Source of the DNA: Candidatus Accumulibacter cognatus
GTDB taxonomy: Bacteria; Pseudomonadota; Gammaproteobacteria; Burkholderiales; Rhodocyclaceae
NCBI GenBank assembly: GCA_013414765.1
Contig: CP058708.1
Span: 4,880,748 to 4,944,747 of the forward strand
DNA length: 64,000 bases
Reading direction: 5' to 3'
Positions 1-7,986 of the stretch are shown in pieces; position 1 is the first letter of the stretch; every line of letters starts with the position of its first letter. A model generated the notes under the pieces. It was not told the DNA's origin and did no database searches. It saw nothing but the letters and a program-made list of their open reading frames with translations. Both the position numbers and the translations under genes were made by a program.

Positions 1-173
1 GGATCGACTCCGTCCCACGCGCTGCGCACCCACTCGCCGGCCGCAACGGCTTCTGGCAGAAGCGCCTGGCAGCGATTGAACCAGGCTCGCCAGGGCTGTG
101 CAACGACGCCCGACAAGGCAAGCACGCCGCCGGCAAGCGCCCCGACCAGGGCACGGCGACGCGGCGGGTTCAT
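1..173 (-). CDS. Tat-signal protein, N-terminal part only (possible amidohydrolase)
   Basis: The reading frame begins at an ATG at 173 and runs out of the window, so only about 57 residues are visible. It opens with a twin-arginine-like signal (PRRRALVGALAGG followed by a hydrophobic stretch ending near residue 25), so export by Tat is likely. The next part contains a Cys and the segment EWVRSAWDGVD, which resembles the start of exported metal-dependent amidohydrolases. That family call is from memory of similar N-termini and is weak. No strong ribosome binding site precedes the ATG, so the true start may differ. A 31-codon ORF lies upstream on the same strand. Confidence 0.5.
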   Translation of the reverse strand, partial: MNPPRRRALVGALAGGVLALSGVVAQPWRAWFNRCQALLPEAVAAGEWVRSAWDGVD

Positions 174-364
174 CGCCGCAACCGACGGCCAGGCGCTGCG
201 CCGTCGGATCGAAGTGTCGGAAGCACGCAGGATACTGAGCAAGGATTCAGCGAGAAACCGCTTGTTGACCCAGAGTCAAACCACATCCTTCACCCTCTCT
301 GACGACAAGCCAAAATATATCGGCGAGTGGCGAGTGTAGTGGCATCGACACCAAGGTCAAGTGG

Positions 365-378
365 GGTGCGAATGAAAG
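365..378 (+). promoter_or_regulatory. Single copy of recurrent motif GGTGCGAATGAAAG
   Basis: This 14-base word is identical to the left arm of the large inverted repeat at 5341-5429 between the kinase and the response regulator. Here it sits between the 31-codon ORF and the Tat-signal gene, both on the minus strand. A role as a binding site for a local regulator is inferred only from its recurrence. Confidence 0.35.
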
Positions 379-394
379 CCATTGGGCTTCACTA

Positions 395-490
395 TCACTT
401 GGCGCCGGACTCGCAGTACAAGCCTGGGCCGTTGTTGAAACAGAGCACCGGATTGCTGACATCGAGCTTGATGAATGCCAGTTTTTTCAT
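395..490 (-). CDS. Small 31-residue peptide with two cysteines
   Basis: ATG at 490 and TGA at 395 on the minus strand. The peptide starts MKKLAFIKLDVSNP and ends in a short segment with two Cys separated by ten residues (LCFNNGPGLYC) and a small tail. GGAGAG sits about 5 to 8 bases before the ATG, which is a good ribosome binding site in a region without other clear genes. A charged, leader-like front half and a Gly/Asn/Cys-rich back half resemble peptide precursors, but no family is recognised. No modifying enzyme is visible inside the window; the downstream gene is the Tat-signal protein that leaves the window. Confidence 0.4.
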   Translation of the reverse strand: MKKLAFIKLDVSNPVLCFNNGPGLYCESGAK

Positions 491-536
491 GACTGCTCTC
501 CGTGGGCCAGAAGGTAGGGGGCGAACGGTCGGGGTT

Positions 537-561
537 GTTGGGCTTCGTTCTTCAGCCCAAC
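537..561. repeat. Short inverted repeat (GTTGGGCT / AGCCCAAC)
   Basis: Eight-base arms at 537-544 and 554-561 separated by nine bases, followed by CTAC. This GTTGGGCTTCG-type element resembles a dispersed intergenic hairpin common in betaproteobacterial genomes. It lies upstream of the 31-codon ORF on the minus strand. It is not followed by a T-run, so it is not a clear terminator. Confidence 0.4.
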
Positions 562-598
562 CTACATTCTCATTGACAGCCAGTCAAGCGTCACTCTG

Positions 599-796
599 TT
601 AACCCGCTGCAAGGGCGAGACCTGGGGGAGCCAGAGGTGTAGGAGGCGATATTATTGGTCTGGCGTTGATGATTATATCGACGATGTAGCTGACAAGCGC
701 AGGCCATCGGGCAGCTTGCGGCAACTGAGACGCACTTGCCAGCACATGGTCAAGACCCTTGCGAACATTGGCGATCATCACTTTGAGGGGGGCCAT
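599..796 (-). CDS. Hypothetical small protein, 65 residues, doubtful
   Basis: An ATG at 796, five bases after GGGAGG, opens a 65-residue frame beginning MAPLKVMIANVRKG. The front half looks amphipathic-helical and the tail is rich in Pro, Ala and Gly. A GTG two codons upstream is an alternative start. The good ribosome binding site and the absence of a competing gene are the only support. No family is recognised. It could be a remnant or a chance ORF. A copy of the recurrent GAATGAAAG-like motif lies directly upstream. Confidence 0.25.
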   Translation of the reverse strand: MAPLKVMIANVRKGLDHVLASASQLPQAARWPALVSYIVDIIINARPIISPPTPLAPPGLALAAG

Positions 797-807
797 CGCC
801 ACCTCCC

Positions 808-845
808 AACGCTTTCATCCACTCCCCGCCACCGCGTGCGAATGA
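808..845. promoter_or_regulatory. Degenerate inverted pair of the recurrent motif
   Basis: CAACGCTTTCATCCACTCC at 808-826 matches CAACACTTTCATTCACACC at 5411-5429 in 16 of 19 positions. GTGCGAATGA at 836-845 matches the opposite arm. The pair has the same inward-facing arrangement as the better copy at 5341-5429 and lies between a possible small minus-strand gene and the kinase gene at 946. It is inferred to be an operator-like element. Confidence 0.35.
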
Positions 846-864
846 TATGCTGCGCATTCGGCTG

Positions 865-912
865 ACGGTCATGATTTTTCTAGACACCCTCTATCCCGAA
901 AGTCATGACCGT
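865..912. promoter_or_regulatory. Inverted repeat ACGGTCATGA / TCATGACCGT upstream of the kinase
   Basis: Perfect 10-base arms at 865-874 and 903-912 with a 28-base spacer, ending 33 bases before the ATG at 946. The spacing is too long for a tight hairpin terminator and suits two protein half-sites or an upstream regulatory structure. If the kinase began at 847 this repeat would be inside the coding region, which is one more reason to prefer the start at 946. Confidence 0.4.
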
Positions 913-945
913 TTCCTTCTCCCGCGAGTGGAGAGGAGAGATTCA

Positions 946-3429
946 ATGCTATCCGATCGGGAACAGCGCTTCGCAGCGGAGCGGGCACGGGAGCACACTA
1001 TGATTGACCGGGAAGAAAGACTGGCCAGGATCGTCGACACGGCCCTCGATGCGATCGTGACCATCGACGAATCTTACCGGATCATCCTGTTCAACGCTGC
1101 CGCCGAAAAAATGTTTGCGTGTCCGGTTGCCGAGGCCCTCGGGAGCCTGCTCGACCGTTTCATTCCCGAACGTTTCCAGACAGCACATCGCATTCATGTC
1201 GGGGAGTTCGCCGCCAGTTCGGTCACCTCGCGACCGATGGGAAAAACCCATCAGGTTCTTGGCCGCCGTGGCAATGGCGAGGAATTTCCGCTCGAAGCGT
1301 CGATTTCGTGGGTCGAAGTGCAGGGGCGGAAGCTATTCACGGCAACGCTGCGCGACACCACCGCGCGATGCCAGACCGAGGCGGCGCTGCGTGCGAGTGA
1401 AGCATTCAATGCCGCCATCCTCGATTCCTTGAGCGCGCACGTCGCGGTCCTCGACAGCGACGGGAAAATCCTGGCAGTCAATCAGGCGTGGTTGCGATTC
1501 GCGGCAGAGAACGCCAGCGAGACGCGGCCCGCCGACCCGATCGGTGCCGATTACCGTGCGATCTGTCTGGCCGCCGCCGACCCCCTGGTCGCCGACCCCT
1601 GGGCTGCCGAAGCCCTGGCCGCCTGGGCCGGCATTGCCGAAGTACTGGCCGGGAACAGCGATTACTTCGAGCTGGAATACCCCTGCCACTCAGCAAAGCA
1701 GAAGCGCTGGTTCCGGATGCGCGTCGATCCCTTGCGATCCGAGCGCGGCGGTGTCGTCGTGGCGCACGAAGACATCAGCAGCAGCCGGAACCTGGCCGAC
1801 GCCTTGCGCACCGAGCGCCAGCGCCTGGCCAACCTGATCGCGGGCACTGACGTTGGCACCTGGGAATGGAACGTCGAGACCGGAGCAGTGCTCTTCAACG
1901 AACGCTGGGCCGGGATCATCGGCTATACGCTGGCGGAGATATCGCCGCTGAGTATCGCCACCTGGTTCCGCTTTGCGCATCCGGACGACCTCGAAAAATC
2001 CAACGCCCTGCTGCGCCGGCACTTCGCCGGCGAGTTGCCCGCTTACGACTGCGAGTGCCGGATGCGCCACCGGGACGGCTACTGGGTATGGGTCCGCGAT
2101 CGGGGCAAGGTCATGGAGTGGAGTGCCGACGGCCGGCCACTGTACATGTTCGGCACCCATCTCGACATCACCGAAAGCAAGGAAGCGGAAGCCCGGCTGC
2201 GTGAACTGAACGAGAGCCTCGAGGCACGTGTCGCCGAACGCACCCGGCAACTGGCCATCACGACGCAGATCGCCAGGTCCGCCAGCCGGGCGAAGAGCGC
2301 ATTCCTGGCCAACATGAGTCACGAGATCCGCACCCCGATGACCGCCATTCTTGGCCTCGCCGACTTGCTGAAACTGGACAATCCCAGCCCCCGCCAGGCG
2401 GAGCGGCTGGACAAGTTGCACAGTGCCGCACAACACCTGCTGAGCCTCATCGACGACGTACTAGACTTCTCCAAGATCGAGGCCGGCAAACTGGTTCTCG
2501 AACAAGTCCCTTGCGATGTGGCCCGTATTGTCGCCGGCGTCGTCGAAATGAGCATGGATCGCGCCCGGCAACAGGGCCTCACGCTATCGAGCGATTGCGA
2601 GAGCCTGCCTGGCCCACTGCTCGGCGACCCGACACGCCTTCGGCAGGCCCTGCTCAATTACGTCAGCAACGCGATCCGCTTCACCCCACAGGGCAGCATC
2701 CGGATCAGCGTCCACCGCCAGGAGGAAAACAAGGACCATCTGATGCTGCGCTTCGAGGTCCGCGATACCGGCATCGGCATTGCCGCCAGCTCGCTCGGGC
2801 GGCTTTTCCGGCACTTCGAACAAGCCGATGATTCGATGACCCGAGTGCATGGCGGGACCGGTCTCGGCCTCGCCATCGTCAAACAGATCGCCGAGAAGAT
2901 GGGGGGCGGCGTCGGGGTTGACAGTACCGAGGGGGTTGGCAGCACCTTCTGGTTCACGGCCTGCCTGCGGAGGGCACCCGAGCGGGCCGGCGGCGGCACC
3001 ACCACGACGGTGAGCGCGAGCGTGGATACGGCGGCGCAGCAGGCGCCCCCCGAAGGACGTATCCTGATCGTCGACGACGAGCCGATCAACCGCGAGGTGA
3101 TCGTCGCCATTCTGGAAAACATGGGCTTGCGCGCCGACTGCGCGGCCAATGGCGCCACCGCGGTGGAGCTGGCCGACAAGGGGACTTACGATCTGATTCT
3201 GATGGACCTGCAGATGCCGCTCATGGACGGATTCGAGGCGACGCGCCGGATTCGCCAACAGCCGAAGCACGCGCAGGTGCCGATCCTGGCCCTCACCGGC
3301 ATCGTCGTCAAGGAAGTCCAGAATCGTTGCCGGGCCGTCGGAATGAACGACTTCATCGCCAAACCCTTCCGAATGGCGGCGCTGCGCGAAGTCGTCACGC
3401 GCTGGCTGCGACCGTCACCCGGCGAATGA
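946..3429 (+). CDS. Cytoplasmic PAS hybrid sensor histidine kinase
   Basis: An 827-residue protein with no membrane segment. Three PAS-type sensor domains (about 27-140, 155-275 and 291-415) are followed by a coiled coil, a HisKA dimer domain with the phospho-accepting His459 in SHEIRTP, an HATPase domain (N box near 568, DTGIGIA near 607, GGTGLGLAI near 636) and a C-terminal receiver with Asp754 in LMDLQMP. The start at 946 is chosen because AGGAGAG lies six bases upstream; the frame is open back to 847, but that stretch holds a regulatory-looking inverted repeat. It probably senses a cytoplasmic signal and passes phosphate through its own receiver to an HPt protein elsewhere, since it has no HPt of its own. 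Confidence 0.9.
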   Translation: MLSDREQRFAAERAREHTMIDREERLARIVDTALDAIVTIDESYRIILFNAAAEKMFACPVAEALGSLLDRFIPERFQTAHRIHVGEFAASSVTSRPMGKTHQVLGRRGNGEEFPLEASISWVEVQGRKLFTATLRDTTARCQTEAALRASEAFNAAILDSLSAHVAVLDSDGKILAVNQAWLRFAAENASETRPADPIGADYRAICLAAADPLVADPWAAEALAAWAGIAEVLAGNSDYFELEYPCHSAKQKRWFRMRVDPLRSERGGVVVAHEDISSSRNLADALRTERQRLANLIAGTDVGTWEWNVETGAVLFNERWAGIIGYTLAEISPLSIATWFRFAHPDDLEKSNALLRRHFAGELPAYDCECRMRHRDGYWVWVRDRGKVMEWSADGRPLYMFGTHLDITESKEAEARLRELNESLEARVAERTRQLAITTQIARSASRAKSAFLANMSHEIRTPMTAILGLADLLKLDNPSPRQAERLDKLHSAAQHLLSLIDDVLDFSKIEAGKLVLEQVPCDVARIVAGVVEMSMDRARQQGLTLSSDCESLPGPLLGDPTRLRQALLNYVSNAIRFTPQGSIRISVHRQEENKDHLMLRFEVRDTGIGIAASSLGRLFRHFEQADDSMTRVHGGTGLGLAIVKQIAEKMGGGVGVDSTEGVGSTFWFTACLRRAPERAGGGTTTTVSASVDTAAQQAPPEGRILIVDDEPINREVIVAILENMGLRADCAANGATAVELADKGTYDLILMDLQMPLMDGFEATRRIRQQPKHAQVPILALTGIVVKEVQNRCRAVGMNDFIAKPFRMAALREVVTRWLRPSPGE

Positions 3430-3435
3430 GGGCCT

Positions 3436-5250
3436 TCAGTCGGTAGCGGCGCCTGCGGGCGATCCTTCGCTCGCCGCCTCGGCGTGCCACACGCTGCGCG
3501 GCAACAGGATCGCCAGGGTGCTTCCCTGAACCACTACGCTCTGCATCTGCACATGCCCTTGATACAGGTGCACCAGACCGTGCACGACAGCCAGCCCCAT
3601 GCCCACCCCCATGCCCGGCTCGCGGGTGGTGAAAAAAGGCTCGAAAATGCGGTCGTGAATCGCCTGCGGGATGCCACAGCCCTCGTCGCTGACCGCAATG
3701 CGCACGAACTCGCCGGTAAACTCGGCATGGCAGGAAGCGCAGACCTCGACCGGATCGACGCCTACACGCTGCGCCGAAATGCGTACCTCGCCCGGCCCGG
3801 CCATCGCGCTGCGGGCGTTCAGGCAGAGATTGCGCAGGATGCGAGACAGGTGCGAGCGATCGATGTCGAGCGCCGGCAGATCGTCGTCGATGCGCATCGA
3901 CAAGGTCACGCCCGTCGGGAAGGAGGAAGCGAGCAGATCGACTACCGCGCGCGCCTCGTCGGCCACCGACACCACCGAAACATGCAGCGTGCCGCCGCGC
4001 GAAAAGACCAGCAATTGCTGCACCAGATCCCTGGCGCGTTCGCCGGCGGTTTCGATCTCCTCGAAATACGAGGCCACGCGCCCGGAATCGCCGGCAGCGC
4101 GTACCACCGCCCTGCCCAACCCGGAATACCCAAGGATGGCGACCAGGATATTGTTGAAGTCATGCGCAATGCCGGCAGCCATCGCCCCCAGAATCTCCAT
4201 GCGTGCCGCCCTGGCGAGGCGGTTCCTGAGTTCGTCCTGCACACGCTCGGCTTCGATGCGATCGGTGACATCCTGGTTGATGCCGATCACCGACAGCGGC
4301 GAACCATCGACGGCAAAAAGCGGTTGCGCCAGCGCCCTGATCATGCGGATCTGCCCATCACCCCGGCGAATCCGGAAATCCGCCTGGAACCGCTGGCGTT
4401 CGCGGATCGACGCCTGCATCACCGCTTCCGCGGCCGGCAGATCCTCGGGCAGGACGTGCTTCGACCATTCCTCGCAGGTGGTCACGGCAGCGGCGGCTGG
4501 GTCGATGCCGTACAGCGCGTAGATCGACGCATCCCAGCGCAGATGCCCGCCGACAGGATCATATTCCCACACCCCCAGACCGGCCAAGTCGGTCGCCAGC
4601 CGTAGACGCTCGGCAGCCGCCCGCTGCTCGACATGGCGCTCTGCGCGCAGGGTATCGAGACGCCGTTGCCGGCACTGCACCGCGGACATGGCAAAGACCG
4701 ACGACAGTAGCGTGGCCAGAAACAGCCCGAGATGCCAGGTCGCCATTCTGTTCCAGTTGGCATGAATCATGGCCCGCTGCCGGGCAACGCCGACCAGCCG
4801 GGTCGCGTCGCTGCTGCTGTCTGGCAACGCGCGGATCGCCACCAGCAGCTCTTCACCGTCCGCATCGTACACCCCGCTCAGCAACGAGGCCGTCTGCCCG
4901 CTCTCGTGGCGGCTCGGCAGGAACGCCGTCGCGCCAGAAACCTTCCAACCCTCGCCATCGGACCCGGCCGCCCCCCACTCGAACCGTTCGCCATCCACTT
5001 GCACCGACACCCGCACGTCCGGTGCGTAGCGCACCGAGGCCATCAAGGCGCGGAAATCCTCTGCAGGCAGACGCCGTACCATCAGGTCAGCGAGCCAATG
5101 TGCCGCGACCTGCAGGCGATCTCCTTCTTCCTGCTCGACATACCGATACTGCTGCAACAGCGACCAGGTGTTCGAGCCACCGAGCAGCAGCAGGGCGACG
5201 GCCAGCAAGCACCACTCCAGGCCATATCGCCGCGACCGATACACCCCCAT
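3436..5250 (-). CDS. Membrane sensor histidine kinase, NtrB-like core
   Basis: A 604-residue protein. A membrane segment near 10-30, a periplasmic region to about 165 and a second membrane segment near 172-192 form the input part. A PAS/PAC domain (about 215-335) follows, then a HisKA core with His363 in AHDFNN, the variant typical of NtrB/FixL-like kinases, and an HATPase domain with an N box (LCLNARSAM), SDEGCGIP and GMGLAVVHG. There is no receiver domain. It is divergently transcribed from the FixJ-like regulator at 5521, the likely partner. The periplasmic part has no recognised ligand signature. Confidence 0.88.
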   Translation of the reverse strand: MGVYRSRRYGLEWCLLAVALLLLGGSNTWSLLQQYRYVEQEEGDRLQVAAHWLADLMVRRLPAEDFRALMASVRYAPDVRVSVQVDGERFEWGAAGSDGEGWKVSGATAFLPSRHESGQTASLLSGVYDADGEELLVAIRALPDSSSDATRLVGVARQRAMIHANWNRMATWHLGLFLATLLSSVFAMSAVQCRQRRLDTLRAERHVEQRAAAERLRLATDLAGLGVWEYDPVGGHLRWDASIYALYGIDPAAAAVTTCEEWSKHVLPEDLPAAEAVMQASIRERQRFQADFRIRRGDGQIRMIRALAQPLFAVDGSPLSVIGINQDVTDRIEAERVQDELRNRLARAARMEILGAMAAGIAHDFNNILVAILGYSGLGRAVVRAAGDSGRVASYFEEIETAGERARDLVQQLLVFSRGGTLHVSVVSVADEARAVVDLLASSFPTGVTLSMRIDDDLPALDIDRSHLSRILRNLCLNARSAMAGPGEVRISAQRVGVDPVEVCASCHAEFTGEFVRIAVSDEGCGIPQAIHDRIFEPFFTTREPGMGVGMGLAVVHGLVHLYQGHVQMQSVVVQGSTLAILLPRSVWHAEAASEGSPAGAATD

Positions 5251-5340
5251 CAGGCGCCACCCTGCCGGCAGGCACGATAGGCCGCGGGGTCGACCGGCGG
5301 TGTTCGGCAGCTCTGATCCATCGATGCAGGCATTTTTTCG

Positions 5341-5429
5341 GGTGCGAATGAAAGTGTGAGTCGAAGCACTCCGTTCGTTTGAGAAGCGTTCACATCGTAT
5401 CGGACCCTTCCAACACTTTCATTCACACC
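5341..5429. promoter_or_regulatory. Large inverted repeat between kinase and regulator genes
   Basis: GGTGCGAATGAAAGTGT at 5341-5357 and its reverse complement at 5413-5429 match at 16 of 17 positions, with 55 bases between them. The element occupies the 270-base divergent intergenic region between the kinase start (5250) and the regulator start (5521). Copies of one arm recur at 365 and near 808-845. It is inferred to be the binding site of the adjacent FixJ-like regulator. Confidence 0.5.
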
Positions 5430-5520
5430 GATTTTCCCGTCGTTTTCAGCAGGATTGCCAATCATCGGTAGAATAGCGCAATCTGTCGCCATTTCACCCT
5501 GAAATCCATAGATCACCCCG

Positions 5521-6144
5521 ATGGACGAAAAGATCGCGAACCCGTACATCTGCATCGTCGATGACGATGCGCAAGTTCGCCGTTTTCTGCTGGAGGTACT
5601 GGCCAGCATCGGGCTGGTCGCCGAGGAATACTCGTCTGGCGAGGACTTCATGCGCCGCTGGCGACCCGGCCATACCGACTGCGTGCTGCTCGACATCCGC
5701 ATGCCGCGCATCACCGGGCCAGAAGTCCATGACTGGTTGCGTCAGCGCAATCCCGAGATCCTGGTGATCTTTCTTTCCGGCTATGCCGACGTGCCGACCG
5801 CAGTGCGGGCCATGCGCCTGGGCGCTTTCGACTTCATCGAAAAACCCTTCAACGTCCAGTACCTGATCGAGCGGGTCAACGCCGCCCTGCGCCTGGCCAA
5901 CGAAAGGAGAGCGGCAGCGACAGCAGCAGCCCCGGTGGCGGGTGACGACTGGCAAAAATCCTTGACCCCTCGCGAGCAGGAGATTCTGACCGCGATCGTC
6001 ACCGGCAAGCGCAACAAGGTCATCGCCGCCGACCTGGGCATCAGCGAGCGCACGGTCGAGACCCACCGCGCCCACATCATGGCCAAATCCGGCGCCAGCA
6101 ACGTCATCGAACTGGTCGGCATGATCGCCAGCTTCACAAAGTAA
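5521..6144 (+). CDS. FixJ/NarL-type response regulator
   Basis: A 207-residue protein: receiver domain at about 5-125 with acidic residues in IVDDDAQ, phospho-acceptor Asp58 in LLDIRMP and the conserved Lys in EKPF, then a linker and a LuxR-type helix-turn-helix (about 140-200, starting SLTPREQEIL and including RTVETHRAHIM). Such proteins bind DNA as phosphorylated dimers. Its divergent neighbour is the NtrB-like kinase, the probable phosphodonor. No strong ribosome binding site is seen. The repeated motif in the upstream intergenic region is a candidate target, implying autoregulation and a small local regulon. Confidence 0.9.
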   Translation: MDEKIANPYICIVDDDAQVRRFLLEVLASIGLVAEEYSSGEDFMRRWRPGHTDCVLLDIRMPRITGPEVHDWLRQRNPEILVIFLSGYADVPTAVRAMRLGAFDFIEKPFNVQYLIERVNAALRLANERRAAATAAAPVAGDDWQKSLTPREQEILTAIVTGKRNKVIAADLGISERTVETHRAHIMAKSGASNVIELVGMIASFTK

Positions 6145-6311
6145 GAGCACTCCTTCCCCCTACTCTCCCGCCTTGAATACTCCGTAATACTACTGATATC
6201 CGAGTGGATTTCCGGATAGCGCCTTGGCGCGCGCATCGCTAGTCTTCTCCTTGGCAGATTCTTCGGGCAATTGCCCGCGCAGAGTGTGCTGTACATAGGA
6301 GAAGTCTCAAC

Positions 6312-7631
6312 ATGGCCAATACTCTCGGCAAACCATATCACCAGTATCGCCAGCGCACGCTGATCACCGGCATCTCCGCGGCGACCGTGCTGGTCATCGT
6401 GGTTTTCCTGACACACGCGGTCTATCATCCGTTTCTGAACCAGACTCTCGGTATCGGCGATCGCAGCATCGATACCCTGGTCACGCTTCTCGGCCTGCTG
6501 ATTTTTGTCGCCGTGCAGCATAGCGTTTCGCGGGTCCTCTACCAGGACGTTCATATGGGGATCGAAGCCGACCTCAAGGACGAACGCCAGCGCTGCCCGT
6601 CGAACAAGGTCTGTCAGCGCGTCGCGATGCCCGAGTTGCGGGAGATCCCGCGCTTCAACCGGGTCCTGACCGGGCAGATGCAGAGTATTGTCGAGCAGAC
6701 CGAAAAAGCAGCCTACGACGTGACTGCACGGCTGCAAACTATCGACGAGGTGGTCACCGAACTCCAGCAGTTTGTGGCTGGTGCCACTGCCGAGTCGGAT
6801 GCCATGGCCCGCGACTCCGAAAAAAACATCGGCGGCAATCGCCAGTTGATCGACAAGCTCAAAGCTTTCATCGCCCAGCGCATCGAAGAGACGGCTAGTG
6901 AACAGGCGCGTAGCGTACAAGCCGTGCAGCAAGCCCGCTCGCTGCAAACCCTGGTCGATCTGATCCGGCACATTGCCGGCCAGACCAACCTGCTGGCGCT
7001 CAACGCGGCCATCGAGGCCGCCCGCGCCGGCGAGGCCGGACGCGGTTTCGCGGTCGTCGCCGACGAGGTGAGGAAGCTCTCGCACGAAACCGAAACCGCG
7101 GTCAAGAAGATCAACGACGGCATCATCGCTGTTGTTGATCTCATCGAGCGCCAGTTCAAGGACAAGCTCGCGAACTCGCACATCGACGAGGAACGCGACA
7201 GTCTCGAATGCTTCACGCAGCAGCTCGCAGCTCTCGGCGCCAGCTATGAGGGGCTCAGCAAGCGCGAGCAGGCGATTCTCCAAACCATCGCCGCAAGCAG
7301 CAGCAAGCTCGCCACGATGTTCATGGAAACCCTGGCCAGCGTGCAGTTCCAGGACGTGACGCGCCAGCAGATCGAACAGGTGATCAACGGCATCGAGCGT
7401 GTCGACAAGCACACCCATTGTCTGGCCGATGTGCTCCAGCGTGCAGAGGATGTCCGCCGCGAGGAAGCGGTCGAGCCGCTCGCCAAACAGCTCGAACAAG
7501 TATTTTCCGGCTATGTCATGGACCAGCAGCGCGACGCCCATACGCAGGCGATCAACGACGCGACCACCACCAGACCGCACCGGCGAGCGCCGGCATTGGC
7601 CAGCAAACCGTCGAACGTCGAACTCTTCTAA
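6312..7631 (+). CDS. Methyl-accepting chemotaxis protein, two N-terminal TM helices
   Basis: A 439-residue receptor with two hydrophobic helices near 15-35 and 55-75 separated by a very short loop, so there is almost no periplasmic sensor. A CP-containing segment ([10 protein letters not shown]) follows the second helix, then a coiled-coil signalling domain with the hairpin tip [19 protein letters not shown]. The C-terminal half continues as helices and ends in PSNVELF. AGGAGAAG lies upstream of the ATG. It is paralogous to the MCP at 44032. The cysteines and short loop suggest sensing within the membrane or cytoplasm, or dependence on a partner. It opens the block that includes STAS and CheA. 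Confidence 0.85.
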   Translation: MANTLGKPYHQYRQRTLITGISAATVLVIVVFLTHAVYHPFLNQTLGIGDRSIDTLVTLLGLLIFVAVQHSVSRVLYQDVHMGIEADLKDERQRCPSNKVCQRVAMPELREIPRFNRVLTGQMQSIVEQTEKAAYDVTARLQTIDEVVTELQQFVAGATAESDAMARDSEKNIGGNRQLIDKLKAFIAQRIEETASEQARSVQAVQQARSLQTLVDLIRHIAGQTNLLALNAAIEAARAGEAGRGFAVVADEVRKLSHETETAVKKINDGIIAVVDLIERQFKDKLANSHIDEERDSLECFTQQLAALGASYEGLSKREQAILQTIAASSSKLATMFMETLASVQFQDVTRQQIEQVINGIERVDKHTHCLADVLQRAEDVRREEAVEPLAKQLEQVFSGYVMDQQRDAHTQAINDATTTRPHRRAPALASKPSNVELF

Positions 7632-7658
7632 GCCGCCCCCTACCCGCAAGGAGCCGCC

Positions 7659-7961
7659 ATGCCCGCATCCGCCGCCCGCCTCGCCCTTCTCGAGGAGATG
7701 ACGATCTACCAGGCCCAGGCCCAGAAGGCGCAGTTGCTTGCTGCGCTGGCGGCAACCGAAGCCCTCGATCTCGACCTCGCGGCCGTCCCCGAAATCGATA
7801 CCGCCGGTCTGCAATTGCTGTTGCTGCTCAAACGCGAGGCGCTGCAGCAGGGCAAGCAACTGACCATCGTCGGCCACAGCCCCAATGTCCAGCGGGTGCT
7901 CGACTTCTGTCACCTGGCTAGCGTCTTCGGCGACCCGATGCTCATTTCAGCGCAAGGCTGA
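7659..7961 (+). CDS. STAS-domain protein
   Basis: A 100-residue single STAS domain, the fold of anti-sigma factor antagonists. The characteristic loop reads VPEIDTAGLQLLLLLKR, where a Thr occupies the position often phosphorylated as Ser/Thr in regulatory members. AAGGAG lies five bases before the ATG. It sits 25 bases before cheA; small STAS proteins are often found next to cheA in alternative chemotaxis operons. Its target is unknown; a link to CheA or to a phosphatase is only inferred. Confidence 0.85.
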   Translation: MPASAARLALLEEMTIYQAQAQKAQLLAALAATEALDLDLAAVPEIDTAGLQLLLLLKREALQQGKQLTIVGHSPNVQRVLDFCHLASVFGDPMLISAQG

Positions 7962-7986
7962 CCCCTCCCCTGAACAAGGAAATCCC

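Noticed and set aside
5781-7913. A 710-codon open frame on the minus strand across the regulator and MCP genes
   Set aside because: It is antisense to well-supported genes, has low-complexity composition typical of GC-rich shadow frames and no recognisable domain or start signal.
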